A stretch of DNA of 64,000 nucleotides from Adiantum capillus-veneris (GCA_014529385.2 CM043953.1:63688372-63752371), one strand, 5' to 3'. Shown: positions 12,403 through 22,499, counted from the first letter of the stretch. The notes: generated from the letters alone by a model not told the origin. A program made the numbers and translations.

Positions 12403-12806
12403 TCAAGGTTTCTCTTTTCTTGCTCAAGAAGGGAGGTCCTCAAGCTAGCTACAAATGGTTGGTATTATTAATTGCCTGTGAGTAAGTAGAATAGGGATTT
12501 TTCAGCCTTGCAGTGCGCCTGCCTTTGTGCAGTTAACGGGGCATCACCGTCGAGAGCTATGGTCTTAATAGTGGAGTCCTATGGGGCTTGACTACGGCTT
12601 AACCACTATTGAGCTATTAGAAGCTTGACAGGAGCCGGTGTTGTTTTGGTGTTGAAAGACCCTCTCTTCTATTCCTTGCAATTAATGGTATTCGAGCCGC
12701 GGGTACAGTAGCTTGAGTGCTTTTTCTAAAGGGGTAAAGAGGAGTAGCAACTAGGGCTTGAAGTGCCAAAGTACACCTAAAAAGTTTACACCAAAAAGTT
12801 GTTAGA

Positions 12807-13493
12807 ATGGCTGACAATAGTAAAGAGAGTGAAATTAATGTTGATAACTTTGATTTTGCTCATGAACAAGTTACTATTGATGCTTCAATGCTTGTTAACT
12901 ATCTTGTTTCTAGGCTTCAACAAGCCACGGGCAATCCATCTCTCCAAAGTGAAGTGCAACGGCAGCTCCGCGCTCACGGGATTCTCCAAGCTCATCACCA
13001 TGACGAGAGAACACCTAGGAAGCCTCCTTGTGAGACTACCAAAAGAGGTCTCTCTCCGATTCGGGAAGAAGAAGAGAATCCATACGAAGGGCTCAAGAAT
13101 TTACTTCTTGATGATGCATCTCCTTCCCAAAGGAGAACTCAAGAGCCTCCACCGAAGGCACGAGAAAGAAGTGAGTCTCCCGCCACCTCGGCGGAGATGG
13201 CTCCACGAAGACGGCAGGCTAAACGCTCTCCATCACCACCAAAGCGGAGAAGACCATCATACTCTTCTCCATGCCATAATTCAAAGAGGGATGATAAAAA
13301 GCAAGAGAAGAAAAAGGTGAGAAAGAGGACATCCTCTTCTCCATCTTCTTCATCCTCTTCCTCTTATGAAAGCTATGGTGAAGACGACAAAGATCAAGAC
13401 AAGAAAAAGGCGAGAAAGAGGTCACCCTCTTCTCCACCTTCTTCAAATTCTTCACCTTCTGAAGAAAGTGATGGTGCAACCTTTGAACCATAA
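12807..13493 (+). CDS. Gag N-terminal ORF of element H with an RS-like Ser/Arg/Lys domain
   Basis: A 228-residue ORF, the first after the PBS, so it is the likely start of the element's gag. Residues 1-60 are ordinary (MADNSKESE start). From about residue 110 it becomes very rich in Lys, Arg and Ser, and residues about 160-228 hold two copies of a unit: 'KKKVRKR' or 'KKKARKR', then a Ser/Pro run, then an acidic 'GEDDKD' or 'EESDG' patch. It ends at a TAA followed by sequence that still reads as coding, and the capsid part resumes in another frame from 13526, so the stop and a nearby frame change probably split one gag. The RS-like domain resembles nuclear speckle or RNA-binding tails only in composition; function is not known. 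Confidence 0.8.
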   Translation: MADNSKESEINVDNFDFAHEQVTIDASMLVNYLVSRLQQATGNPSLQSEVQRQLRAHGILQAHHHDERTPRKPPCETTKRGLSPIREEEENPYEGLKNLLLDDASPSQRRTQEPPPKARERSESPATSAEMAPRRRQAKRSPSPPKRRRPSYSSPCHNSKRDDKKQEKKKVRKRTSSSPSSSSSSSYESYGEDDKDQDKKKARKRSPSSPPSSNSSPSEESDGATFEP

Positions 13494-13525
13494 AAAAGAA
13501 GAGGCCATAGGAAATCATATGCCGC

Positions 13526-15154
13526 ATGGAAGAAGTCGTCCAGGCTGAAGAAATTCAAAGAGGGAGGGAAGAGCATCTCTTCCTTACCTATGATGGCACC
13601 TTTGGTGCTACAGACAAAGTCTTGGCCTTTATCCAACAATTCGATGCGACGTTTGGAGATGAGGGCTTCACGGAGTCCTCCAAGCTACGCCATGTAGCTA
13701 TGCACTTTCAAAAGTCCGCTAGACAATGGTGGTCTAGCCTACGAGCCAACGGTGAAGCTCCACGAACATGGAAAGCTTTAAGAGCTTCCATTATGAAGCA
13801 GTTTTTGGCCACCGATGCCAAAGACAAAGTACTCACCGAATGGCGAAGCTTAAAGCTCTCTCCCAATGAATCCATCCACAAATATGTAGACAAGTTTTGG
13901 GACCTACAACTCAAAGCCACTGTCTTCAAAAAGTTGGATTTTGGAGAGCAAAAGCAACAATTTTGTGCGGGCTTAACCGAAGAAATGGCGGAGTATGTCA
14001 ACTCCCAAAGGCCACGTACCATATCGGCGGTAATACACCATACTATGGTGGCCTCTCGAATCAATTTCCAAACGGGGGCTAAAAGAAATAATAAGCCCCC
14101 GGAAAACAAGGGTTCCCATGAGCCTAAGGGGAAGGACAATGTCCAAAAGTCTCCTAAGGGCAACTCCAACAAAGCTAAAGAGAAGGGAGTTTACAAAGGT
14201 AAGAATAAACTCTCTCCTGAAGAGCTTGAGCGTTATCGTAAGGATAACCGGTGTTTCAAGTGCGACGAACAAGGGCATGCGTACCGCGCTTGTCTCCAAA
14301 AGAACAACCGCCAAGATCCTCCTAGAGCTTCCTTGGTTGAAATCCAAGAGGAGGAGACTCACCAAACTCACCACAAAGGATCTCCTCTATGCCATGCTTG
14401 GGGAAAGGTAAGAGAACATGATGCTTTTATTCTCTTTGACCCTGGTTCTAGTCACAATTTTATATCTATGGAGTTAACCACCAAGCTAAGCATACAATCC
14501 TACGAGATGGGAGATGTCCTACCCGTAGACAGTGCCTTCAAGGGGCAAGAAGCTTCAGTCACTCCCTTAATTGGGAAATTGAGGCTTCATGTCCAAGGCT
14601 ATGTGGACAAAGAGGACTTCTTTATCTCTCCTCTCAAGCATGAGGATGTAATCCTAGGGGCACCATGGTTTGACCGCCTGGCTGCCGATGTTAAATTTCC
14701 TGAAAGGAGAATCTCCTTTAAGTTCAGGGAAAAAGACATGTATATAGATGCTAAGGAAATGGGTAACACCATCCCCATTGTAAATACACCAGCTTTCAAC
14801 AAGTCAATAAAGAGCTCTATTTCCATGTACATGATTTTTGTTAAAGATTCTCAAAATGAACCTAATGCTTTAACAAAAGAAAATAAAAGCAACCAAAAGG
14901 AATTAGAGTTATCCAATTTTCTCAAGGGGTCTCAAGATGTTTTTATTGACGACATCCCTTGTGAGATACCTCCTAAACGAGGTAATGATGACCATGCAAT
15001 TGAACTTCTTCCAGGAAGTTCACCGCCTAACAAACCTCCTTATAGAGTTTCTCAAGCTCAACAAAAGGAGATTATGCGGCAAGTGCATGAGTTAGTTGAG
15101 AAGGGTATGGTTAGAGGCCAAGCTCATCTCCATTTTGCTCACTTGTGCTATTAG
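13526..15154 (+). CDS. Gag capsid/nucleocapsid plus aspartic protease ORF of element H
   Basis: A 542-residue ORF. Residues about 20-190 fit the retrotransposon gag domain ('ARQWWSSL', 'EWRSLKL'). A CCHC zinc knuckle lies at about 243-256 (CFKCDEQGHAYRAC). The protease site is 'LFDPGSSHNFIS' at about 306, with D-P-G in place of the usual D-S/T-G, a variant seen in plant gypsy elements. It ends with the start of RT ('PPYRVSQAQQKEIMRQ'), then runs out of frame near 15110-15120. The downstream ORF overlaps by 10 bases in another frame. The break lies inside the conserved RT N-terminus, so it is a mutation and not a programmed shift. The first residues come from the out-of-frame join with 12807-13493 and are not a natural start. 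Confidence 0.9.
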   Translation: MEEVVQAEEIQRGREEHLFLTYDGTFGATDKVLAFIQQFDATFGDEGFTESSKLRHVAMHFQKSARQWWSSLRANGEAPRTWKALRASIMKQFLATDAKDKVLTEWRSLKLSPNESIHKYVDKFWDLQLKATVFKKLDFGEQKQQFCAGLTEEMAEYVNSQRPRTISAVIHHTMVASRINFQTGAKRNNKPPENKGSHEPKGKDNVQKSPKGNSNKAKEKGVYKGKNKLSPEELERYRKDNRCFKCDEQGHAYRACLQKNNRQDPPRASLVEIQEEETHQTHHKGSPLCHAWGKVREHDAFILFDPGSSHNFISMELTTKLSIQSYEMGDVLPVDSAFKGQEASVTPLIGKLRLHVQGYVDKEDFFISPLKHEDVILGAPWFDRLAADVKFPERRISFKFREKDMYIDAKEMGNTIPIVNTPAFNKSIKSSISMYMIFVKDSQNEPNALTKENKSNQKELELSNFLKGSQDVFIDDIPCEIPPKRGNDDHAIELLPGSSPPNKPPYRVSQAQQKEIMRQVHELVEKGMVRGQAHLHFAHLCY

Positions 15155-17406
15155 TGCAAAAGAAAGACGGCACATATCGTATGTGTGTTGACTATAGAGC
15201 ACTAAATAGGATCACTATCAAGAATAGGTTTCCCGTTCCACGGGTAGAAGACCTATTTGATAAGCTACAAGGATCGACCTACTTCAGTAGGATTGACCTA
15301 AAAAGTGGCTATCATCAAATAAGGATAGTTGATCAAGACATTGTAAAGACCGCATTTCGCACCACATTTGGTCTTTATGAATACATTGTCATGCCTTTTG
15401 GCTTGACCAATGCACCAGCCACATTCAACCGCTTGATGGAGAAGCTGTTCAGGCCTAATCGAACCTTCACTGGAGTGTTCTTTGATGATATTATCATCTA
15501 CTCTAATTCATTGGAGGAACACAAGCAACACCTCCAGGTAATATTTCAAGTTTTAAGAGAGAATAAACTTTATGTTAATCAAAAGAAAAGTGAATTTTTC
15601 TTGCAAGAGATTCAGTATTTAGGTCATATTATCTCTCAAGATGGCATCCAAATGGATCCATCTAAGTTAGAGGTAATAAAAGGATGGCCTAAACCAAGGA
15701 ATCTTCATGAACTAAGAAGCTTTATAGGTATGTGTGCATACTATAGATGCTTCATAGAAAAGTTCTCACAAATTGCGGGACCATTACATGACCTAACAAA
15801 GAAAAGCGTTAGGTATACATGGTCTGCTAAGGAGAACAATGCTTTCGAAAAGATTATCTCTCAACCTGTTCTTACACTATCGGATCTCTCAAAACCATTT
15901 GAGGTCCAATGTGATGCTTGTGGTGATTGCCTTGGAGCTGTTTTGCTCCAAGAAGGGCATGCCATAGGCTATGAGAGTCGAACGCTCGACCCTGTTGAGC
16001 AAGCTCTAGGCATATATGAAAAGGAACTCCTTGCAGTTCTACATGCCTTAGACTCATGGAAGCACTATTTATTGGGGACTCCTTTCATTCTGCGAACGGA
16101 TCATCAAAGCCTTAAGTACTTCATGACGCAGACCAAGCTCTCCGACAAACAAATGAGGTGGGAAAATTTCCTTTCGCAATTTCATTTTCATATTGCTCAC
16201 ATTGCTGGCAAGCATAATCAAGTAGCTGATGCACTCTCAAGACGGCCGAGAGTGAATGCGATTTCCATAGCAACTCACAATGATCTATCTTCAATGATAG
16301 ATGAGTACGCTATTGATCTCGATTTTAGAGATGTGATTTCAGCCCTTGCATTAGGGAAGAAAGAAGAACCATTTACTTTACAAGATGGTTATCTTCTCTA
16401 TGGCAATCGACTATGCATTACTAACTCACTACGTGAGAAAGTAATGTATGAATCTCATGCTCCACCTTATGCGGGGCATAGAGGGATTCAGTCTACCTTA
16501 AAGGGAATTGAAACATATTTCTATCGGCCTACCATGAAAGTGAACATACAAGAGTATGTTTCTAAATGTGTGGTATGCCAAAAGACAAAATTTGACAGAG
16601 GGAAGCAACTTGGATTGTTTCAACCCTTGCCAATCCCTAATTCACCATGGGAGAGCATATCCATGGATTTTATCTTTGGATTGCCTAAGTCTATCCATGG
16701 GAATACGGGAATATGGACGATAGTAGACAGGTTCAGTAAACAAGCTCATTTGATACCTGTCAAAAAGACTATCAAAGCCCATCAAATGGCAACCCTCTTC
16801 ATTTCACAAATTTTCAAGTACCATGGCTTGCCAATGCCCATAGTGTCGGATAGAGATCCTAGAATGACGAGTAATTTCTGGAAGGGTCTCTTTGAGAATT
16901 TAGGGACAAGGCTAAACTTCTCTTCGGCCTATCATCCACAAACGGATGGCCAAAGTGAAATAGCTAACCTAACCATTCTCGATCTACTAAAAGCCTATGT
17001 AACGGAAGTAGATCAAAGATCCCAATGGGAGAAGTACTTACCCTTAGTGGAGTATGCTTACAATAACATTGTACATACTTCCACGGGAAAAGCACCTTTC
17101 GAGGTAATTGAGGGAAGATCAAAAAGTCCCTTGCTACTTAAGGTACATGGGAAGATCTTCGCTGCAGATGAGTATAGCCGAGACCTACAAGAATCTTTTC
17201 AAAAGATTAAGGATGCTATCTCTATCTCACAGCAAAGGCAAAAGGCTGCTGCTGACAAGCACAGAAGAGCCCAAGCCTATAAAGAAAATGATTGGGTCTT
17301 GTTAAAGTTTCCCAAGGCTCGATTAAGGCACACGACGGGCAAGAATCCTACGGGCCACCAAACGTACTATGCTAAACCAGCAAAAAGGTACTATGGTCCC
17401 TTTTAG
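15145..17406 (+). CDS. pol: Reverse transcriptase-RNase H-integrase ORF of element H
   Basis: 753 residues. RT occupies 1 to about 220, with 'MPFGLTNAPATF' at 83-94 and the catalytic 'FFDDIIIYS' at 112-120 (FFDD where YLDD/FLDD is usual). RNase H runs from about 250 to 370, with Asp in 'QCDACGDCLGAV', Glu in 'YEKELLAVLHAL', 'RTDHQSL' and 'NQVADALSRR'. The integrase HHCC finger is at about 435-480 ('HAPPYAGHRG', 'CVVCQ'), and the DDE core is at about 507 ('SMDFIFG'), 569 ('VSDRD') and 605 ('HPQTDGQSE'). The TAG at 17404-17406 is premature: the integrase tail continues in the same frame at 17428. All catalytic residues look present. Confidence 0.95.
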   Translation: MLLVQKKDGTYRMCVDYRALNRITIKNRFPVPRVEDLFDKLQGSTYFSRIDLKSGYHQIRIVDQDIVKTAFRTTFGLYEYIVMPFGLTNAPATFNRLMEKLFRPNRTFTGVFFDDIIIYSNSLEEHKQHLQVIFQVLRENKLYVNQKKSEFFLQEIQYLGHIISQDGIQMDPSKLEVIKGWPKPRNLHELRSFIGMCAYYRCFIEKFSQIAGPLHDLTKKSVRYTWSAKENNAFEKIISQPVLTLSDLSKPFEVQCDACGDCLGAVLLQEGHAIGYESRTLDPVEQALGIYEKELLAVLHALDSWKHYLLGTPFILRTDHQSLKYFMTQTKLSDKQMRWENFLSQFHFHIAHIAGKHNQVADALSRRPRVNAISIATHNDLSSMIDEYAIDLDFRDVISALALGKKEEPFTLQDGYLLYGNRLCITNSLREKVMYESHAPPYAGHRGIQSTLKGIETYFYRPTMKVNIQEYVSKCVVCQKTKFDRGKQLGLFQPLPIPNSPWESISMDFIFGLPKSIHGNTGIWTIVDRFSKQAHLIPVKKTIKAHQMATLFISQIFKYHGLPMPIVSDRDPRMTSNFWKGLFENLGTRLNFSSAYHPQTDGQSEIANLTILDLLKAYVTEVDQRSQWEKYLPLVEYAYNNIVHTSTGKAPFEVIEGRSKSPLLLKVHGKIFAADEYSRDLQESFQKIKDAISISQQRQKAAADKHRRAQAYKENDWVLLKFPKARLRHTTGKNPTGHQTYYAKPAKRYYGPF

Positions 17407-17748
17407 ATTCTTAGGCCAATCAATGAGATGGCCTATCAACTCAAGTTGCCCAATCATTGGCTCATACACAATGCTTTTCATGTGAGCCTATTAAAGCCTT
17501 ACAAAGGAGAGCCACCTCAGGAACCAACTATTGAAGACCCACCGGAGATCGAGGACCAAGAGGAGGTGCTGCAGCCCAAGTCCATTCTCCGACATGAAGA
17601 CAAGGTACTAAGAGGCGGTAAGACTATCCGACGATATCTTATTAAGTTTAAGAATTATCCTTTTGAAGATGCTAGATGGATGCAAGGCATACAATTAAAG
17701 GATAACCTAAACCTTGTCAATGCTTACAATGCTTCCCAAGAGTAAGCA
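17407..17748 (+). pseudogene. Integrase tail and chromodomain-like segment of element H
   Basis: In frame with the ORF that stops at 17406. It holds the GPY/F-module continuation ('YQLKLPNHWLIHNAFHVSLL') and, at about 17575-17710, a chromodomain-like stretch ('RRYLIKFKNYPFEDARW') ending in TAA. Chromodomains in this position mark chromoviruses and are thought to steer integration to modified chromatin. The open frame from Met at 17428 is 105 residues, but it is only the cut-off end of pol. Confidence 0.85.
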
Positions 17749-18087
17749 AATGTACAAAATGTTAAAAAGGAACAAAGTTTTTGTCTTATAAGACTCTCTT
17801 TTTCTTTACTGTGCACAAAAATGAACTAGTATGCATGCTTAGATCAAGTTTGTGGAGACGACGTCTCCCAAACACCAAGTAGAGCTTGTCACTCTACTAT
17901 GGAAGACTGATAGGACTAATGTGCAGACATGCTTGCGGCAGCCTCAGGCTCTCAAGCGCCAAATGGACTAGTCATCCATTGTGGAATGATGTCGTAGGGT
18001 AACATAGGGATCCTCTACCCGCTAAAAAAAGGACTCATGAATATGCTTTATCTTCTCTACACCATAGTCGAGGACGACTATGATTTC
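17749..18087 (+). other. 3' untranslated region of element H
   Basis: About 340 bases between the chromodomain stop and the PPT with no recognised coding content. Confidence 0.7.
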
Positions 18088-18098
18088 AAGAGAGAGGT
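18088..18098 (+). other. Polypurine tract of element H
   Basis: AAGAGAGAGG two bases before the 3' LTR start TGTCATAATAATC; the expected priming site for plus-strand DNA. Confidence 0.8.
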
Positions 18099-18100
18099 AA

Positions 18101-19687
18101 TGTCATAATAATCAATATCTAATTCTCCTAAATGATTTTCTCATATTAAACTGATCATTTAATGTGGGGAAGTGCCAGGGGAGGAAAAGCTAGAATATTG
18201 GTTAAGCTAGCAGATCGGCCACAGTAGGGATCCAAAGGAGGGAAAATAGGGATCCAAAGGGGGGGGCATTTGCAAAAGAGCCATGTGCAACAATGGGCTA
18301 AAAAGACCCTAAGGTTCAGCCCATTAAGACTTCCAAAATGCTAAGGTTCCAAAATTCAAAGGTTGTGTCCAAAGGGTTAAAGCTTAGGGGGAATTGGATG
18401 CTTTGTGTGCTCTCCAAAGACAATGCATATCCCTACATGGGAGGGGGCGAGCCCTTCTTCTAGGGGATGGGAGAGAAAGCCACACACACACACAGGCTCC
18501 CTTTACACAAAGGGAATGAGGGACACATGTCAGCTCCCTAGGCTAGATGCCCACAAGGTGTGCCCAGTTTCTATTGGATGACCCTTGAAGTGGATCAATG
18601 AGAATTAAGCTAGAGTAAATCTAGTTTAATTAATTTAAAAACATTTAATAAAAGAAACCAATGAGAATTAAGTCTCCTAGAAGACTATTGGGCAGTCTCC
18701 CAAGGGGTCCAATGAGCATTCAAGAGCCTAATGGCTTGCCTGATTCCTATTGGCCAGGAGGCAAAGGGGTCCAATGAGAGTTTAGTTTAATTATTTAATT
18801 ACCTAAAGCTCTCACAAAAGGGAAAAGGGGGACACATGTCAAAAGGCTATCACTTATGCTGCTTAATTGTGATTGGCTTGACTTGGGGAGGGCCAATGAG
18901 GCTGGAGCAAGAGCAAATAGCAAGAGGGCTCGCCCAAGAGAGAGAGAGGGGGCTGATTTTTGCAAGGCATTATCACACACTCACTCACACAATCTCATGT
19001 GTGAAGAAATAGAAGACTATCTCTTCCCAAGCTTTAATGGAGAGCTCATCACCTACCCAAGCTTGTGAGATAGAAGCCTACATCAACACTCTCTTGGCAT
19101 GTGGATGCAAATCCAACCAAGAGCCAAGCTTCAATGCATGCTCATCTCCTCTACCAAGCTAATTACTAAGCTAAGCTATGCTAACATGAGTGATTATGTG
19201 AGGAGATGTACATCTTTCTCGTAAGATACTCCTTCTTCCTCTCAATCTACTCTCATACCCTGATAGCTCTCACCATCTTTGAAGGTGTGTGAGGTCTTGG
19301 GTCTGAGAACGGGGATAATTAAAGTTGTGTTTGTTAAGTGTTTTGCTTAGTGCATGAAGCTTTCATCTTCATTGCACTAGCTAGTCTTGAAGGAACACAA
19401 AGAATTGTATTGTACAATGTCTCTCTTGATGGGAGAAACCATAATAGAAAGCCTTTTGGAGGGGGGACCGGCTCCATGCAAATCCGGTCCTCAACTGTTG
19501 TCATTAGCTTAATTTCTCTCTCTTTTGAAAGTATTGTCGATGCTATCTAACTAGGTGTTATGCTTTTTGTTGCTCTCTCCACTCAAGCACTCTTGTAATT
19601 CTCATTAGGAATCTATTCTAATGAAATGCCCACTATGTTCATGCTCATTTCTGCTACACACAAGTTAGTAGGCCATTAAATGTTACA
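18101..19687 (+). repeat. 3' LTR of element H (1587 bp)
   Basis: Near-identical to 10775-12389 apart from scattered substitutions and a shorter CA run. Ends TGTTACA, followed by the right target duplication AGCAAG (19688-19693). Confidence 0.95.
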
Positions 19688-19693
19688 AGCAAG

Positions 19694-20070
19694 AATGCAA
19701 CGTTCTAGTTGGCGTTGCTTACAATAAGGTAAAGCATGCTTGTGACTCAGTTTATGTCAGGTTCTCAACCCTGAACACTAGTTATGGTGGGGTTGTTTAT
19801 TGATGAAATTTGAGAACAAGTCAAGGACTTTAACTTGGCTGATGAGTTATGTCAGCAAGTTACTTTCATGCAAAGTGAAAAGAGGTACTCTTTTAGGTAC
19901 ATCTTTGTTGTGATAGCTCGTTTAGCATGCTCATGTGCGTTCTAAATAGAGTCTACACACTATGATTGCATAGTAACCGGTAACACACGATGGTTGCAAA
20001 TGAACAACAATGTGGAAAATCAAGATGTTATTCTTGATTTCATTGAACCTCCTACTGATTCATGTTTCGA
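19694..20070. other. Sequence flanking element H; no gene recognised
   Basis: Lies between the right target duplication of H and the DUF4216-like fragment. Probably the 3' flank of that fragment or a continuation of the sequence H inserted into. No domain seen. Confidence 0.4.
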
Positions 20071-20308
20071 TCACATAAAGAGCTGTATCCATGAAGGATG
20101 CCACTGTAGAAAACATAGTGTATCTAGCAGCACCAGGCTCGTCTGGCACCACCTCAGCGGCTTCCGAATTAGCATCCTCTCTGATCTCCTCCACTGATGC
20201 CATTGTGCTAGCACATTGTAGCCCTCATACGTTTGTCCACTACGAGGGGCTACCTCTATGACATAAAACCAGTTTGGTGCAGACTTTGTAGGATGAAGTA
20301 CCACCTGC

Positions 20309-20381
20309 AAGAGCCACATAACTTACATGAGTGCTTCCAGACCACCAGTCCTCTAAAGTTGGATGTTAAAACACTACAGAC
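20309..20381 (-). other. Intron in the DUF4216-like fragment
   Basis: GTAAGT donor and CTCTTGCAG acceptor on the minus strand; removing it keeps the conserved reading frame through 'CEQ-VVLHP'. Boundaries are accurate to a few bases. Confidence 0.65.
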
Positions 20382-21178
20382 TTACTTGTTCACAATGCTT
20401 GGGTAGTACCAAAGCGTCTTGAAGATCGATCCATTTTTTGGTTGAGTCCACTTTAAGGAAACCCGACTCTCCTATGTGAACAGTAGCATTGTGACCTTCC
20501 ATGTTTATCTTGAACCATTGCATGTCGAACAAATCCACAAAAAATCCTCTATAATCGATCCTCAAAATTTCTTGTAGCGTGTCGAAGTAAGTGAGTTCTG
20601 CCACCACATGATCTGCATCAGAGGACCGTCGTCGACTAGATTGTTCGAATTTTGCCATGATTCCATAATCTTGTGTAAAATACTTTTTGTGGATCCGTTA
20701 CACCCTAAAATGTTGACCTTTACACTATGTTGTCATGTATGATTTATACTACAACCAACAAAGATTATAAGTGTCCGTCCAAACATCTAGAAAGCCACGA
20801 GTCGTACATTGCAAACATACCTTGGTCGCGCAACCCCGCGAGTACTCCCACTCCTCCTCAGTCACTTGTTCACCGTACTGTTGTTCGCTTTTCAATTGGC
20901 TATGCAACCATCTTAAGCTCATGAATATTGGTAGGCTCTTAAGACCCGTCGGATAATGCATTGATGGTCGTCTTCCCCGTTTGCACTTGATTCGTGCCCT
21001 TTGTCGCTCTTGCTTTGCCTCCTTGTATTGTGAAATCCACTTTTGCATCACTCGATTGTGAAGCATGCAAATCGATTGATCTTAGCCTCTAAATCTTCCG
21101 TCATTTTCTTTTCAACACCGAGATTGCACATGACAATCTCAGATATGCGCTCATCATCTATGGTTCGCCAAAGCATAT

Positions 21179-21183
21179 CTCGG
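21179..21183. repeat. Presumed left target site of element A (CTCGG)
   Basis: Five bases before the LTR start. The matching right copy would lie outside the window, so this is unconfirmed. Confidence 0.35.
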
Positions 21184-22099
21184 TGTTAGCAGCAAGCTAA
21201 CCCATGTAACATTTTTCGGGAGCTTTATTGTAAAAACACTTATTCTATTGATAAATCAAGAATATTGTAACTCCTATTTGATGAGTGGATATTGTAATCT
21301 ATCAGCCGAAGCTATAAGCTTCTAGATTGTATCGGTTTATCCTAGCTTAGAGCTCCCTGATGATTAGTTTTTGACCTAAAAAACCTTGGCTACGGTATAA
21401 AGGCCAACTTTGTAAAGTTATGTTATTAAGTTTTTGGATAAGAAATATACAATGTGAGCTTACAACGCTCCCTTATCTCCTTCTCATGCTTCTATCTCCC
21501 TTGTCAGTTGTCACATTGCAGTGCTGTCTGTTGCGTTGCAACCACAAGTAAGAGCTCTACGCGTTGGCATAAACATATCATGATAAATTGTAGCTTTTGA
21601 CGTCACTGATTCGCGGCTTAATTTCATCATAAGTAGGAATTTAAGTTTAAAAATCACAAAGTAAGTATAGGCGGGGTATTGGAGCATCATTGCTAGGCAT
21701 TTAGATGCATTCGGGGTTAGAAACGACTAGGTCAAAATCTCACTATTGTTAATAATCGTATTTTTTGCACTTTATCAAAAGTGAGATTTGAGACCATAAT
21801 CATGTGTGCTTAGGTCTTTTATACTTGTCCTAGAAGTTTCATAGCATTTGGATGTTGTTTGATGCTCTAGTGATCATGGTTTGCTTGCTGATTAGCGACT
21901 AGCTTTTCATGAATTAGGTCATTTGAGTGTAGCTTGTGTTAGATGCGAGTTGTATGTTGTTTTTATAAGAGATTGACACCCTATTGTAGCCTCCATATGC
22001 ACTAGTCGAGTCAAATTCGTCCCATGGATTGACAATTATGTTTAGGGTTCTCGCTACGTCTGCAATAAGATAAGAGTGAGGTTAGGAAACCCATTCACA
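21184..22099 (+). repeat. 5' LTR of element A (916 bp)
   Basis: Begins TGTTAGCAGCAAGCTAAC, an inverted repeat at the very terminus, and ends CCCATTCACA two bases before the PBS. It is related throughout to the minus-strand LTR of element F (53682-54601), but diverged from it. Confidence 0.85.
21396..21402 (+). promoter_or_regulatory. TATA-box candidate in the A LTR
   Basis: TATAAAG after a TACGG context. The corresponding place in the F LTR also has a TATA-like string, so the position is conserved. Confidence 0.45.
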
Positions 22100-22101
22100 T
22101 T

Positions 22102-22119
22102 TAGCACCATTGTCGGGGA
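22102..22119 (+). other. Primer-binding site, diverged tRNA-Asp type (element A)
   Basis: TAGCACCATTGTCGGGGA resembles the tRNA-Asp PBS of plant Athila-like elements (TGGCGCCGTTGCCGGGGA), with four changes that mostly look like C-to-T or G-to-A decay. Position two bases after the LTR fits. Confidence 0.8.
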
Positions 22120-22499
22120 CGAGTAGACCTAAAGTAGGAAAAACAAGAGCGTCTTGTGTAGTTGTCCTTTAACTTCCTCTAGGATCACCTAGAGTTAAAC
22201 TTTCTCTTTAAAATTGCATATCTTAAGAGTGTTGTCTTTTGTTGTGTAGAGGTAGCTTGGGAGTAAATTGTACTTGCTAAGTACCTTGTAGGAGTGTAGG
22301 ATTAGGTTGGGATTTTGAGAATGATTGATGGACAAGACAAGTCTTAAGATCAATGCTTAGGAAACCATAAAAAACAAGAAAACAAGTGTTTGTGGACACC
22401 TTTCACAACCCAATCGTAGCAGAATCTAAGATTAGGGTAAGTAGAATCCGAGGTGGGATCTCAAATCATTGCTCACTCCAAAAGAATCATCTGTAAGTT

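Larger units (their letters stand above)
10775..19687 (+). mobile_element. Element H: chromodomain-type Ty3/gypsy LTR retrotransposon
   Basis: An almost complete 8.9-kb element. It has LTRs of about 1.6 kb (10775-12389 and 18101-19687), a tRNA-iMet PBS, a gag start ORF, a second gag part with zinc knuckle and protease, an RT-RNase H-integrase ORF, a chromodomain-like tail, a PPT and a target duplication. The order PR-RT-RH-IN with a chromodomain at the C-terminus marks Ty3/gypsy chromoviruses. The LTRs are highly similar, the largest difference being microsatellite length, so insertion is fairly recent. The polyprotein is nevertheless interrupted at about 13494-13590, at about 15110-15120 and by a TAG at 17404-17406, so this copy is not autonomous. 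Confidence 0.95.
20071..21183 (-). pseudogene. DUF4216-like, CACTA/En-Spm-associated gene fragment with introns, truncated
   Basis: Minus-strand exons read well. The segment 20374-20670 gives 'YFDTLQEILRIDYRGFFVDLF' followed by 'MQWFKINMEGH' and 'ALVLPKHCEQ', the layout of the DUF4216 domain found in plant CACTA-type transposon proteins. It ends in a GTAAGT donor (about 20381). An acceptor CTCTTGCAG near 20309 joins in frame to 'VVLHPTKSAPNWFYVIEVAPR', again as in that domain. A Lys/Arg-rich upstream exon (20830-21066, 'HNRVMQKWISQYKEAKQERQ' to 'EEWEYSRGC') ends in AAG-GTATGT. Further upstream coding ('DERISEIVMCNLGVEKKM') runs straight into the LTR of element A at 21184, so the 5' part is cut off. 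The 3' end reads in two alternative frames. Family call is by eye. Confidence 0.6.

Noticed and set aside
12799-13320. 173-residue ORF overlapping the H gag start
   Set aside because: Out of frame with the gag ORF at 12807 and rich in Leu/His of no pattern; it is the shadow of gag.
15110-15160. Programmed frameshift between the gag-pro and pol ORFs of H
   Set aside because: The frame change lies within the conserved start of RT, past the protease, and no slippery heptamer or downstream structure is apparent; a disabling mutation is simpler.
20749-20830. Continuation of the DUF4216-like upstream exon to the stop at 20749
   Set aside because: A good GTATGT donor precedes this part and the residues after it lose protein character, so it is more likely intron.
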